Shown here: positions 20,255 to 31,815 of the stretch, piece by piece
Position numbering within the stretch: position 1 is the first letter of the stretch
How the letters are laid out: every line of letters starts with the position of its first letter
Origin: Larix kaempferi
Lineage: Eukaryota > Streptophyta > Pinopsida > Pinales > Pinaceae
Assembly: GCA_027924585.1 (NCBI GenBank)
Contig: BSBM01000440.1
Location: 10,038,001-10,102,000, forward strand
Direction: 5' to 3'
Length of the DNA stretch: 64,000 nucleotides
Translations under genes and position numbers: made by a program
The notes under the pieces: model-generated
What the model saw: only the letters and a program-made list of their open reading frames with translations
Told to the model about the DNA's origin: nothing
Databases searched by the model: none

Positions 20255-21545
20255 GTGAGTCCCTCAGTTCTTTGTTTGAGTTTATTATCATTTGTAGCCT
20301 ATAAGTGAGGATCTATACTTGCTTTTTGCTATGCCTGATTTAGAATTGCTTCGGATTTTTTTTCATGGTAAACGTTCATCTACCACATAAGCACATATCT
20401 TTTGATTCTAATTTTATTTGACAATATTATTCTATCAAGCACACGGATGCACAGAAAGATCAATTACTATTGAAATTACTTCTTAAGTAAGTCATAAAAT
20501 TTGGGCTCAATATACTAAACTGATACTTTCAACTTTCTTTTAGTGTCATATTTTAGATTCCTGAAGTATTTCTTGATGAGTTGAAATCATACAAAAGGAT
20601 CATCTTCATAGTAGGATTTTTTTTCTTGGGTATGACACAAAGATTCATTGATTTTGAGAAAAGGCATTACAATGATGTAGAGATGTTATGGTTGGGTACT
20701 TAATACTAGTTATTTATTGTTCTAAATTATCAATATGACCATGCTTACTGTAATACATTCTTGTAGCTTCTTAATTTCATGGTTAAATTAAAAATTTATT
20801 TAGATATAGACTTAACTTCTATGGAGGGTCAAGTAAAATTTTTGCACTGAATGCACCTCTTCTTGTGTGATAGAGTGATTTTTAGTATGTCCTTTCTTCG
20901 TTCCAAAAGGAAAAGAAAACATTATATTAACATATACAATATGACTTGTTTTCCTACGAGTTTCTTTTGGAGTTAGGTTCCATACTTAGTCAAATAGAGT
21001 GCTCCCTTTTTTTTGTTGTGCTCAAGTAAGGGATAACATTACATGTCTTATCAGATCTAGCTGTAATTTTGAGCCTCTTAATCCTAGGTTTCCCTAAAGT
21101 GAAAACATCATGTATGAAAATCACTAATGTTTTTCATTCTAGTTCATATACTATAACCTTCAATGGATCCATACACTAGAAGTCAACATAGAAATTGAAA
21201 TTCGCAGTTGGAATTTTGATAATGTCCACATGTGACCAAAAGAATGGTCTAACTGAAACTACATATATTAGCATTTAAGGTACAACAAATGAGAGAGTGT
21301 TTGATGCATCTCTAAAGAGAAATATAATTAAACAAGTATATTTTTAAAACAACAAAATCAAACAAAAGAGAAGAGAATAAGGCCAACTAAAAAAATCAAT
21401 TCAACATAATTTGCCCAAGAAGTTAAGTTGCAAAATGAACAATTTAAGCCATTTGAGAAAGTGACCATAGAACATTTTAAAAGAGACCATGCTTGTGTCT
21501 TAGATCACTAATGTTGGTGGTTCGATTCCTCCGTGCCTTATATAG
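20255..21545. other. Spacer, nothing recognised
   Basis: AT-rich; could contain decayed intron sequence of the CCCH fragment. No further CCCH or Hsp110 exon was found on either strand. Confidence 0.4.
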
Positions 21546-21942
21546 CACTAGTACAAAATGAGAGATAATTGACCAAACAAATGACCAAAATTCACATAAA
21601 AACGACCATTTTTAATGAGTTGGGGACCAATGGTAGAAAATTATGATATCTTATCACATGACCAAAAATGTGGCCATATTTAGTTTGGTTGTTTATAGCT
21701 TTTCTCGTGGTCATATATTTGGTCATTAATTTGGTCATATATTTGGTCATTAATTGGCAATTAATGACCAAATATACGACCACGAGACATGCTATAAATG
21801 ACCAAACTAAATACGACCACATTTTTGGTCGCATGATAAGATACCGGAAATTTGCTACCATTGGTCGCCAACTCAAAAGTGGTCATTTATATGCGAATTT
21901 TGGTCACTTGTTTTGTCACTTATCTCTCATTTTGTACTAGTG
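21546..21942. mobile_element. Foldback MITE with CACTA-type termini (397 bp)
   Basis: The ends are CACTAGTACAAAATGAGAGA at the left and its inverse complement at the right (21923-21942). Pairing continues through nearly the whole element: GACCAAAATTC, GACCAATGGTAG, GACCAAAAATGTGG and TTTAGTTTGG recur in inverted order. They meet at a central palindrome, GGTCATTAATTGGCAATTAATGACC-like, near 21760. The element is therefore one long hairpin of about 185-bp arms. CACTA termini suggest mobilisation by a CACTA (En/Spm) transposase. The 3-bp flanks (TAG left, TTC right) do not match, so no target duplication is claimed. It encodes no protein. Confidence 0.85.
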
Positions 21943-24447
21943 TTCTTTTGAGGAGAATCCTTCGATATTTTCTCACACGGAGTTTGTTCTTCATAGTTTT
22001 GTACAATTTTGGTTGGTGAATGATTATTTTTCACAAATGCATTTAAAGAAGAACAAGCATGTGACTAGTGAAATTACCTATCAAACCATTGATATTTTTG
22101 GAGGGAGAATTTGATGGAAAGGGAGAAGAAAATATTATTTTCTTCCTTATCACCCTCTCCAGTCATATGTATTTTACCTCAGATTCCAGTAGTGATCAAC
22201 GAACGGGATTTTGTCCATGAAGAAAAGATCTACACTAAATCCACCAAACTAAAGACCATCTGGGCAAATGGTGTACTTGAGAATGAATGATCTTTTGTAC
22301 TGCCATCGATGATCTTGGCTTCTTAGAGAAAGACTGAGTTGAGATAACACATTACCCTGGTATCCATGGTTTCCTAACACTGTACATCATAGGAATTGAG
22401 TAATTAACTTCCAAATATTCTTGTAATCCTCAAATAAATATTTCAAAATCAACGATGTAAAGTAAAAATTTAATAGACGGATGATGTATTTATAGATAAT
22501 ACTGCTATACCATGGTGTTTGCATTATCCATATTTATGTGAGAACGAAATGAAAGAGCATATATATATTCACATACACAGATATATGGCAAGAAACACAA
22601 TGATATAGTAAACTCATATTCTATTAAATGAATGAAACATAACAAATTGTAAAAATAAGAGCAGCTAGAATGGTGGTAGCTATATATCTCTGAGAAGAGA
22701 TGTGGCGGCTATGCTCATTCATGACAAGGTGAATACAAGAAAGGGCCAAAAGAGCCTATTTATCATAAAAATGAGGTAAATAACCCTAAACATCCAAAAA
22801 CCTAACCCTAGAAGATGAACTGTCATAAATTTTGTGGCCCCAAGGTGGTTAGTTGAACAGTAAACTTCCCAGGGTCATAAGTTTTGCATACAATCTCCGT
22901 TTGGGGTTCTCGATAGCCCGTTGGAAAGTTCTCTCCTACCTCTACAAATTTATATTGTGGAAAAAAGAATGTTCTTGTAAATAATGGAGAGCATTCCCTG
23001 CCCCCCGCACCCATCCCCCCACCCCAACCGCCGAATCTCTAAAAAACATCGTTTAGGGCCTCAAAATGGCCCCGGAAGTTCGGGACCTGAAAAGCTATAG
23101 AAACATTACTAGAAAACTACCAAATGGAAAACTGTTTTGAGCCAGTGGAATAGGTAGGTGGCCACCTATATCCAACCGTATCACTACAATCTTTTAGCTA
23201 TGTAGATTCTAGAAAATGATTGAACTCTTGTGCATGCAATACACAAGATCTCCATGGGATTTATGGTGAGTTTGATGGAGAAGATATCCATGGTATTTAT
23301 GGTGATTTTTCTAGAGTATCACTAGTCGCAGCAGGTCATATCCTCCAAGAGAAGTAGAATCACTAGCAAAATGTGTTCCAGCAGCACCACTACAACATCC
23401 CTAGGTGGTCAAAACCATATTCTAGTAATTTTAAAAATATATCCATGGATATTAAAAAAACAAATTATCGTTGAATCCTTTCTCTCATCAACACCTGCTT
23501 CCACCACCTGTTGTCTAAAAGAAAAATGGGCTCATGTTTGTGATCCACACATGTGCATGCAATTTTACTGTGTGGCAACTATTGATAAACTTAAAATATT
23601 AACAAAAGGATTGCATGACTTGATATAACGAACGTAGAGGGTTGTCTTTTCATAACACAGTATTCTATCTTCATAACACAGTGTTAGAAGCACTGAAATC
23701 GAACCACCACCTGCTTTTTTCCACTTTGCGTTTCGATACGAAAATGGTAGTTGCATGGTAGATCTTGAGGTAGTGCATTGGTTTACACATTTTAAAATAT
23801 GGCAACAATTCCCATTCAAATCAATGTGTGGTGCACTTGTTGACATTGGTGGCATATGATCAATGTAGACCCACATAACTCTTAGGTAAACAAGCAATAG
23901 TGATGTCTCAGTCAGATTAACTTTTACCAAATGAAGTGGATAATCCAAGGTGAAAATTAAATTGTAAGTGTGCGAGCTATAATCTTTTTTTTTCTCTAGG
24001 TAAACAATACTAGGGAAATGAAAAGAGAAGGTGATTAGGATTTAGGAGGCATGAGATTGTATAAAGGAGACATAAACTTTTAGATAAAGAATGCTCAAAA
24101 ACTCAATTGATGACAACTAGGTGAAGGTGGAGATTCAACTATGGTTCTCATGTTGGGGGGATGAATAAGGTAGTTTACATCAATGGAGATCTTGTCTTCT
24201 CACTCTTTTAAGGCATCTTTCATTTCATTATGTGCCCAACAAGAATTAAAAATATATGTTGGTATGTTCCACACTGATATATCTTTCTGACAGACGAATT
24301 GATTTAGTATACCCAAATCCTTGCATTCATTGGACACTAGAATGAACGATCAATATTCATGGTAATAATTGTTTCTAGGGTCGTAGAATATATGATTCTC
24401 ACATTGAAATGTAGGAATTTCATTGTATTAAATGCCAAGTCTGAGGC
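21943..24447. other. Spacer, no gene recognised
   Basis: About 2.5 kb with scattered short frames only. The segment 22820-23170 (GATAGCCCGTTGGAAAGTTC, then a C-rich run near 23000) looks like eroded retroelement LTR or leader text. Ends, primer site and coding domains could not be found. Confidence 0.35.
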
Positions 24448-24458
24448 GCAATGATTCT
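24448..24458. repeat. Target-site duplication of split LINE, left
   Basis: GCAATGATTCT here is repeated at 34202-34212. The two copies bracket the whole composite insertion. Confidence 0.85.
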
Positions 24459-25340
24459 ATTTTTTTGGTAGTAATGTTGCAACTATGTATTAAAGAAGAA
24501 AACCAAAAGGTACATTTCTTCTACAAGCTTAGGTGGTTTGAGGTAGTGAAACTACCACCCCAGGCACTCAAAAACACTAAAGAAACTATTATATTTACAA
24601 AAAGAGCCTCTGCAAGAGACCAGGCAGAGTGAGAGTCCCAACATTGTTCATATATAGTGATAGTGATTAACTGGCAAAATAATAGACTATGGAGCAAATT
24701 AAAACAAAAAAACTGAAAATCACAGAGTAAGCCCAGAACCACTATGGCCATCCTAGGAGCTTGCTTCTGCATGAGGAGAGTTTGGATTTTCTTCCAGAAT
24801 TGGGCAGTTTCCAAAGAAATTGTGATCCCATATTTGAGGTGGGAGCTTGGAAAACATGAGTTCAGCTTTGCGACGAGGGTAGATGTTGCTTTCTTCCTAC
24901 TCCTTGGCTCACTTGTACTGCAGGGTCCCGATGGTAGATAGTACAGGGAATTTCGTCAGTTTTGAAGGAGCTTCCGGAGGGGCCTTCGCTTCAGATGGTT
25001 CACCTTCAATGGCAGCATAGACCTCAATGTTCCCTGTTACACCAACGACAGTAGATACTTCCATGTTCCCTGCAACACCATCGCGTGCAGTGCTTTCACA
25101 CTTGACAGAGCAGCGCTCCATGGAGTATTGCCCCCTGGAAAAGATGGATTCCAGACCTACAAGCTTCTCGCCCAAATGAACCAGGTTGGCTCTGATGTCC
25201 AGGATTGAGGTTTAGGCTGTGTTCCAATTGGTTATCATTTCTTCCACCAGATTTCCCATCATGTTTTTAACCAACCAGTAGTAATTTATCTGGTTTCCAT
25301 GACTTCCAGAGGCTAAGATCTCGGTGACTTTGCTCGATTA
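24459..25340 (-). mobile_element. 3' half of a minus-strand LINE
   Basis: The left edge is a T7 run (24460-24466), the poly-A tail of a minus-strand element, next to the target duplication. Read on the minus strand it contains a 3' UTR-like region preceded by the end of an open frame. That frame reads INYYWLVKNMMGNLVEEMI, a TAG at about 25213-25215, then LDIRANLVHLGEKLVGLES, and ends at about 24909-24911. The right edge is the 5' LTR of the chromodomain gypsy, which split the LINE. The 5' half resumes at 33626. Confidence 0.78.
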
Positions 25341-27169
25341 TGACATGTTCCTTCCCTAGAGGCCTTGGTCAATACTTAGATCCTCCCATCCCTAGGGGTT
25401 CTAGGAAGAATAATTAATAGGGATAAATTTTGGCACAAGGACTATAGTAATTAATAAAGTTCTAATATTCTGAGTTTTAATTATCTTTTATAATAAATGC
25501 CTTATCATTATTAATTAAATTTTTGGAAAGAATTGATGTTCACATGGCTAGGAGGGCGCATGAGGTCAAAGTGGACCTCACCTACTCAAGTGGAAAAATT
25601 AGAAACATCAAGGAGTCATCTAAAAGCAAGGTGGCAGCATAGGAAAGTAGAAACTGGAAAAAGCAAGAAAAAAACAGGCAAAAGCACAAAGCAGGCAATT
25701 TAAAAAGAAGGAAAGTAAAGAAAGCAACCAGTTTGGAAAAGCAGGCAACATGCAGAAAAGTTGAGTAGGGCGCACTTGCTAAATCTAGTTGAAAGACACA
25801 ATGCATACAAGTTTTGCAAAGCAAGATAGTTGCTAATTCTCTCAAGCAATGTGCCCTCACCTCCCACATGTAAAGATGAATTGTCAAGGAAGATACCTAA
25901 GATATTAAAGGAATCTAAGGCACACCTCTCACATATTTTGGTTAATCAATTTTTGACTTGAGATCTCTTGCTACTCAAAGTTGAGTGATGTGCCTCAACT
26001 ATTGCTTGGGAGATGAACCCCAATTCCTTTCATGTTCCAGTATATCCATGATCATATCCAGAGCCATGGAATTCTGATATATAGGTCTACATCATCCCAT
26101 TATTGAAGAATCTTAAGCTTCCAGAGAGTGATCCTCAGTCACAGTGCCATTGGAGAGAGTATTGGAAGAATTCATCAAAAGGAGGTGTTCCATTTCAGTG
26201 AAGGTATCTAATGAAGCTCAAAAGGTCTAGTGGGCCCATCATATATAGCCATCAGCTCTAATTTCATCCACATATTAGATCCAGTGAAGAATCTCATATC
26301 CTCCTCCTCCTTTCATGCTCATTCTCTCATTGTTGTAAGATTTCTCTAGCATTGGAGATTCCTAGAAGACCTGAATGTAATAATTTATCTAATATCTGCT
26401 CAAGACCTACAATTTCAATTTTTTTATGTTCATTAACTTATATCAGAACCCTCATTTAATTCAGAAGTGAAATTTGTAATTTTCTAAGGCAATTTGAAAC
26501 AAGCAATTCAAAGACTAGCTCTTTATGCAAATTTCATTGACTAGTTTTACCATTTCTGTAATTTAGAGATATGTAGGAGTCATTTTTATGATCTGATGGT
26601 CATTTTTGAATCCTAATACAATATTAAATCATCCCCAACCCTTTCCATGAGCATTCGAAGACATCTCATCCAGTTTGGAGGAGTTTGGAAAATTGCTAGT
26701 TGAGCAATCCAACATAGCGCCCTTGTCTCTTTTGCTCCAAAAGTCACCCAGAACATCCCAAATTCCCTGAAACCCTTGTCCATAATTTAATTTGGAGTTT
26801 AATTCCTAACATAAACCACTGGTTACATTTAGGTGTAAACAATTGAGTCTAGTATGCATATGTTGGAGTTCCCAGGAAGCGGCAAAGTAGACCTTAGCGG
26901 TAGTTGTTGTTGAAATGTAAATGGCCCTAGTGTTTTGTGCATTAGACTCAAAATTTGTCCCTGTTTATGTCATGTTTTATACTACACACATTCCCATACA
27001 TTTGGAAGAACCTTAATATCCGAAATTCTTAATCTTGGAGTCATCTAATTGTGTCCTTGACCAATTCTTTTCTAACTAGTTTTGTTAACTAGTTTCTGCT
27101 TGTCAAAATTGTGCTCTAAGTTTTTAAATTTTGCATAATATCAACTCCAACCTGATATAGGATATTATA
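25341..27169 (+). repeat. 5' LTR of chromodomain gypsy
   Basis: Starts TGACATGTTCC and ends ATATTATA (original CA end mutated). It aligns along its length with 31816-33625, with a few small indels. Confidence 0.92.
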
Positions 27170-27170
27170 G

Positions 27171-27186
27171 TTGTATCATAGCATGG
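27171..27186 (+). promoter_or_regulatory. Primer-binding site (Met-initiator type, mutated)
   Basis: TTGTATCATAGCATGG lies 1 bp after the LTR and differs at two places from the common plant motif TGGTATCAGAGC. Confidence 0.75.
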
Positions 27187-27215
27187 CCTTCTGAACCTGC
27201 TCTTGAAAAATTGTG

Positions 27216-28517
27216 ATGAGTCCTAAGAGAGTTCCATTCCCCAAAGGAAAGAATCCTTAAGAACCTCATATTGAAGAAGAGATGGAATCTACTGGAGGAA
27301 AAATGCGAGGAAATAATATGTCTGACTTAGATGAGAACGAAGAGTTCAGACTCTTTGTGAAAAGTATGTTAAAAGGTATTCATGACATATCTTAGAACAT
27401 CATTCAATCTAGGCAAGACATGAGAGAATTCTTGCCTAAGCAGCTAGGACATAAATATGGAGAAGGGAGCAGCAGTGGCTCTCAAAATGAAGAAAGGAAG
27501 GTCCCTGGTGGATCTATATTTTCAAATAATGGGCCTCATAATAGGCCTAATGAATTCAAAGAGGAATTCAAGGATAATCCTCAACATACCATGCCTAATT
27601 TCCTTGAGTACTACAATGAGGATCATGAAGTACCGATTGAATTAGTTGCTTCCTGGGAGGAGCGGTATATAGAATACCAAACCTTGAGTGAAGAATGCAG
27701 AAGGGCATTGCGTTTAAAATATTTTTGTGAAGCACAATATAAAAATCATCCAAGAGGAGTTCATAGGCTTCCAACACACAATTATGAGCTGAGAAATTCC
27801 ATTAGTAAGATCCAATTACCCTTCTTTGATGGATCCTCAAAATGTACTTCTAGCTCCTGGATGCAGAAGCTAGACACTTATTTTCAATTGAATCCCATGG
27901 GTGAGAGGGATGCCATCAGAATGGAAAATTTGCATTTGGAAGGAGAGGAAAATGACTGGTGGTTCCATGGCCTGAGAACCTTGGGCCATGATCAAGTGAC
28001 TTCCTATGAATATTTCACTAGGAGACTAGTGGAGAGGTTTGATAGAAGAGACCCTGAAATCTCTTTCAGGGAGTTGGCACATTTGAAGCAAAATGGAACT
28101 CCTGAAGCATACATCTCAGAGTTCCAAAATATTGCAGTGATGGTCATTGAAATCTCTGAGGTTCTCTTGATCCTTCTGTTCACAGAAGGATTAGCAGAGC
28201 CATCGAGAGGACTGGTAAAGGCATACAGACCATCCACTTTACAAGAAGCAGTGAGAAGAACAAGGGATTTGCAAGATGCTATCCCAAGAACAAGGTATCC
28301 TCCCAAGGTTAATGTGCCTAAAAAATTTCAGAATCAAAGACCACCTTTTAAGAATGTGGCTGCCTCGAACAAGAAGGAATACTCATATAGAGATCAAGAT
28401 GAGTTAAGAAGGAAGAAGCTCTGCTTTTCTTGTCAAGAACCTTGGGTTCCAGGCCATCACTGTGCTAAGGGGAAAGCACACTACATTGAGGTCTTTTTAG
28501 AAATTGAGGAGGAATAA
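27216..28517 (+). pseudogene. Gag of chromodomain gypsy
   Basis: The frame starts at ATG 27216 (MSPKRVPFPKGK), is broken by TAA 27258-27260 and TAG 27393-27395, and is then open for 365 codons to TAA 28515-28517. The retrotransposon gag core is clear around 27830-28270: LPFFDGSSKCTSSSWMQKLD, then WWFHGLRTLG, then RFDRRDPEISFRELAHLKQ. A zinc knuckle of the plant chromovirus type (KKLCFSCQEPWVPGHHCAKG) lies near 28414-28470. Pol continues in the same frame after the terminal TAA, so gag and pol were probably one frame. Gag would form the particle that carries element RNA. Confidence 0.9.
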
Positions 28518-29175
28518 ATCGAACTAGAAGAAGCACCAGTAGATGATGGGTATGAACCAATAGGGGAAGAGCAACCCCCGCATCCAGAAAGCAAAATTGT
28601 AGTGTTAAGTGGAGTTCCCTGCTTCCATACCCTGAGATTCAAGGGGGTAGTGCAAGGACAAAAAGTATCAGTTTTGGTCGATGGGGGTGCCACCCACAAT
28701 TTCATTGATGCATCCATGGTAGAGAGGAGAAATCTACCCATAGAAAAAAATGTAGGTTTCGTTGTCATCATTCTGGGCAACAACACTATGGAGTGTAACC
28801 GTGACTGACATATTTTATGTTTTCAATGTGGTTGATACCAATATGGTGTTGGGAGTGCAGTGGTTGTACTCCATTTGGGAACATTCATTGAATTACCAGA
28901 TACCCCAAATGATCTTCAAATATGTTTAAGGGAAGCAAGTGGTTTTGAGGGGTGTCAACACCTACCCAAAACAAGTAATTTCTACAAATAGTATGAGTTC
29001 TATGTTGAGGCATGGTGATATTGAGTGGGTTGCTGAATGTTTCATTACCACTCAAGGAACTTCCATAGATGTATCACACCATCCGGAGGACATACAAAGG
29101 CTATTTCACAAACACAAGAAAGTGTTTGAAGATCTTCCACATGGCAGGCCTCCTGACAGAGGTACTGAACATTAG
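28518..29175 (+). pseudogene. Aspartic protease and pol linker of chromodomain gypsy
   Basis: This continues the gag frame. The protease active site reads VLVDGGATHNFID near 28674-28712, with Gly in place of the usual Ser after Asp. After NNTMECN a one-base shift at about 28805 moves the frame. It resumes with VVDTNMVLGVQWL, the protease C-terminal motif, in another phase. From 28939 a third stretch gives the tether to reverse transcriptase (GDIEWVAECFITTQG, then HHKKVFEDLPHGRPPDR-like text). Enzyme role: cleavage of the polyprotein. Confidence 0.85.
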
Positions 29176-30093
29176 ATTGAACTGGAAGTTGGCACACTTC
29201 CTATCAAGATCCATCTGTATAAAACCCTAAGATATTCGAGGATGATATTGAGAAGACCATCAAAGAGCTTCTTGAGATGGGATTCATAATACCAAGCTCA
29301 AGTCCCTTTGTATAATCAGTGGTCCTAGTCAAAAATAAGGATAGAACCATGTGCATGTGCAAAGACTATAGGGCCTTGAACAAGAAGACCATCAAAAAAA
29401 TATATCCTATCCCAAGGATTGATGAATTGATGGATGAGATGCATGGAGAAAAATACTTTTCCAAGATCGATCTCTGCTCCGGATACCACCAAATCAGGAT
29501 GAGGGAAGAAGACATCCAGAAAACTGCTTTCCGGTGCCATTATGGGCATTTTGAGTTTCTTGTCATGACTTTTGGCTTGACCAATGCACCAGCCACCTTC
29601 CAATCCTACATGAGCATAGTTTTCAGTAAGAATATATGTAAGTATGTCCTTGTGTTATTTGATTTTATTCTGATTTACAGTAGGACATGGGAAGAGCACC
29701 TGCACCACTTGGACAATGTCTTGACAATTCTGGCAGAACAGTCTTTTCATGCCAAATTGTCCATGTGTGAGTTTGGATTGACTAATATCCTCTATCTGGG
29801 TCATATCATTGGGAAAGAAGGATTTGGTTTGTGCACCTACTACCATAAATTTGTGAAAGGATTTTCTACGCTAACATCCCCTTTGATATATCTCACCAAG
29901 AAGGGGGAATTTTTTTGGTCATAGGAGGCTGAAAAATATTTCAACAGAATGAAGGAATTAATGAGCAACTTCCCAGTACTTGCACTTCCCGATTTCACTC
30001 AGCCCTTCATATTGGAATATGATGCCTCGGGAGAAGGCATTGAAGCATTTTTTTATGTAGAATAAGCATCCCATTTCCTATGAGAGCATAAAG
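29176..30093 (+). pseudogene. Reverse transcriptase and start of RNase H of chromodomain gypsy
   Basis: The best frame is 29319-29924. It shows RT motifs in order: DYRALNKKTIKKIYPIPRID, then FSKIDLCSGYHQIRM, then KTAFRCHYGHFEFLVMTFGL. The active-site box reads VLFDFILIYS, where the family has a double Asp, so the second catalytic Asp is now Phe. After LGHIIGKEGF the text jumps to CTYYHKFVKGFS. About 25-35 codons normally between these motifs are deleted. A TAG follows at 29922-29924, and RNase H begins with LPDFTQPFILEYDASG, then stops again. It cannot make an active polymerase. Confidence 0.9.
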
Positions 30094-31350
30094 TTGCATC
30101 CACATGAGAGGAATTATTCAATTTATGATAAAAATATGTTGGCCACCATGCATGCCTTGGCCAAATTCAGACAGTACCTAGTAGGAGGCAAGTTCATAGT
30201 AAAGACTGATCACAACAGTTTGAGACATTTTTTGACCCAAAAGGAGTTGAATGATAGACAACAGAAATGGGTAAGTAAGGTTCAGACCTATGACTTTGAC
30301 ATAGAATACAAAAAAGGTAAGATGAATGTGGTAGTTGATGCCCTCTCTAGGAAACTTGCTTTTTCTTTGTTGCAAGTCCCAACTGATTGGAAAGTCCAAC
30401 TAGCTATGAAATACTCTAAGAACCTGTTTGCTTGTGAAGTGTTGGATAGGTTGATTCAAGATGATGCATACAAAGTTCTTAATGATGTCATATATTACAA
30501 AGACATAATTTTTCTAATGCCTGGATCAAAATTAAGAGAAAATACTTTGGGGGCTAACCACAATGCACTAGTAGCGGGCCACCCTGGATTCCTAAAAACT
30601 TACCGGAAGGTGAGAGAGAGCTGCACTTGGAAGGGCCTCAAAAATGATGTGTTAAGGAATGTAAGGGAGTGTACTGCATGCCAACAAAATAAATTTGAGC
30701 ACACTCATCCTGCTGGTCTCCAACAAACCCTACCAATTCCAGAACAGAAATGGGAAAGTGTGTCCATGGATTTCATCACAGGTTTTCCCAAAACCCAAGT
30801 TAAGGATAGTATTTTTGTAGTAGTTGACAAATTGACTAAATTTGCTATCACATCGACTGTTACTGCTAGTCAAGTTGCTGCATTGTTTTTTAAAGAAGTA
30901 TTCAGATTGCATGGTCTTCCCAAGACTATAATAAGTGACCAGGATAGAAAATTTACTAGTTCTTTTTGGCAAACTTTGTTTGAACTAGTTGGAACTAGTT
31001 TGAATCTCAAAACAAGATATCACCCTCAGACTGATGGCCAAACTAATAGGGTAAACCAATGGCTGGAGGGTTATCTCAGAAATTATGTTACCAGGCGGCA
31101 GAAAGCATGGGTCAACTGGCTACACTTGGGGGAATTTTGTTATAACACTACATTCCATCTCTCCATTGGAATGACCCCATTCAAAGCTCTGTATGGGTAT
31201 GAATCCCCCATGTTTGTAGATCTGATTTTTGGGGATTGTAGAGCACAAAAAGAAAAGGGTTGGCTGCAAGAAATCAATCCAAGACATACTCAAGGAACTC
31301 AAAGAAAACTTGTAGGTTGCACAAAACCAACAGAAGGTGAATGCAGATAA
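30094..31350 (+). pseudogene. RNase H end and integrase of chromodomain gypsy
   Basis: A 418-codon open stretch. RNase H motifs come first (NYSIYDKNMLATMHALAKFR, FIVKTDHNSLRHFL, NVVVDALSRK). The integrase HHCC finger follows: His pair in HNALVAGHPGF, Cys pair in RECTACQQNK. In the core, the first Asp is in SVSMDFITGFP and the second in TIISDQDRKF. The third residue, Glu in most elements, is Asn here (YHPQTDGQTNRVNQ). Core-end motifs (EFCYNTTFHLSIGMTPFKAL) follow. A frameshift near 31340 moves to the next frame. Loss of the catalytic Glu means it could not integrate even if expressed. Confidence 0.92.
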
Positions 31351-31600
31351 GAACAGAATAGACCAAACCTTCCAAGAAGGTGATTTGGTCTTTTCGAGGT
31401 TGCAACCATATAGTCAATCCACTCTAAAATCAAAAGGGGCTAGTAAATTGTTTCCAAGGTTCTATGTACTTTATAATATCACAAGGAAAATTGGTGAAGT
31501 TTCTTATGAATTAGATCTTTCCTCAGGGAGCAAGATACACAGTGTTTTTCATGTGTCAGGCTTGAAGAAAGAAGTTGGCCAACAAGTAACTGTTTCATAA
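31337..31600 (+). pseudogene. Integrase C-terminal domain of chromodomain gypsy
   Basis: In the shifted frame the text gives the GPY/F-like domain: DRIDQTFQEGDLVFSRLQPY, then KLFPRFYVLYNITRKIGEVSY, ending HSVFHVSGLKK. The frame ends at TAA just before the chromodomain. The usual GPF triplet is PRF here. Confidence 0.85.
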
Positions 31601-31657
31601 TAATTGCCTCCTCTTGATGATGAAGGACACCTAGTCTTAGAACCATAAAATATTTTT

Positions 31658-31812
31658 CAGGTTAGAGAAAGGAAGCTGAGGAGAAGAACCGTTAAAGAAT
31701 ATCTAGTGCAGCGGAAGGGGTTTCCTACTGAAGATACAACCTGGGAAGGTGAACAGATTCTACAACATCTTGGATTGCACCTGCTTGAGGACAAGCAGTC
31801 TTGGAGAGGGAG
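31658..31812 (+). pseudogene. Chromodomain at the end of gypsy integrase
   Basis: The frame reads VRERKLRRRTVKEYLVQRKG, then FPTEDTTWEGEQIL, then LHLLEDKQSW. This is the chromodomain layout of plant chromoviruses, thought to steer integration by binding modified histones. The aromatic cage is partly altered (a Trp is expected where QRKG stands). It is separated from the integrase C-terminus by two stops. Position and order confirm chromovirus identity; I do not assign a clade within it. Confidence 0.88.
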
Positions 31813-31815
31813 GAA
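31801..31815 (+). promoter_or_regulatory. Polypurine tract of chromodomain gypsy
   Basis: TTGGAGAGGGAGGAA directly precedes the TG of the 3' LTR. Confidence 0.85.

Noticed and set aside
20700-20712. CTAGT considered as a Helitron 3' end for the Hsp110/CCCH patchwork
   Set aside because: No hairpin directly upstream and no matching TC 5' end; such short words are frequent by chance.
22980-23040. C-rich run considered as a telomere-like or structured RNA signal
   Set aside because: No repeat unit matches plant telomere sequence and no stable pairing is apparent.
23565-23948. 127-codon minus-strand frame considered as a pol fragment
   Set aside because: No pol motif on either strand in any phase; composition is not persuasive.
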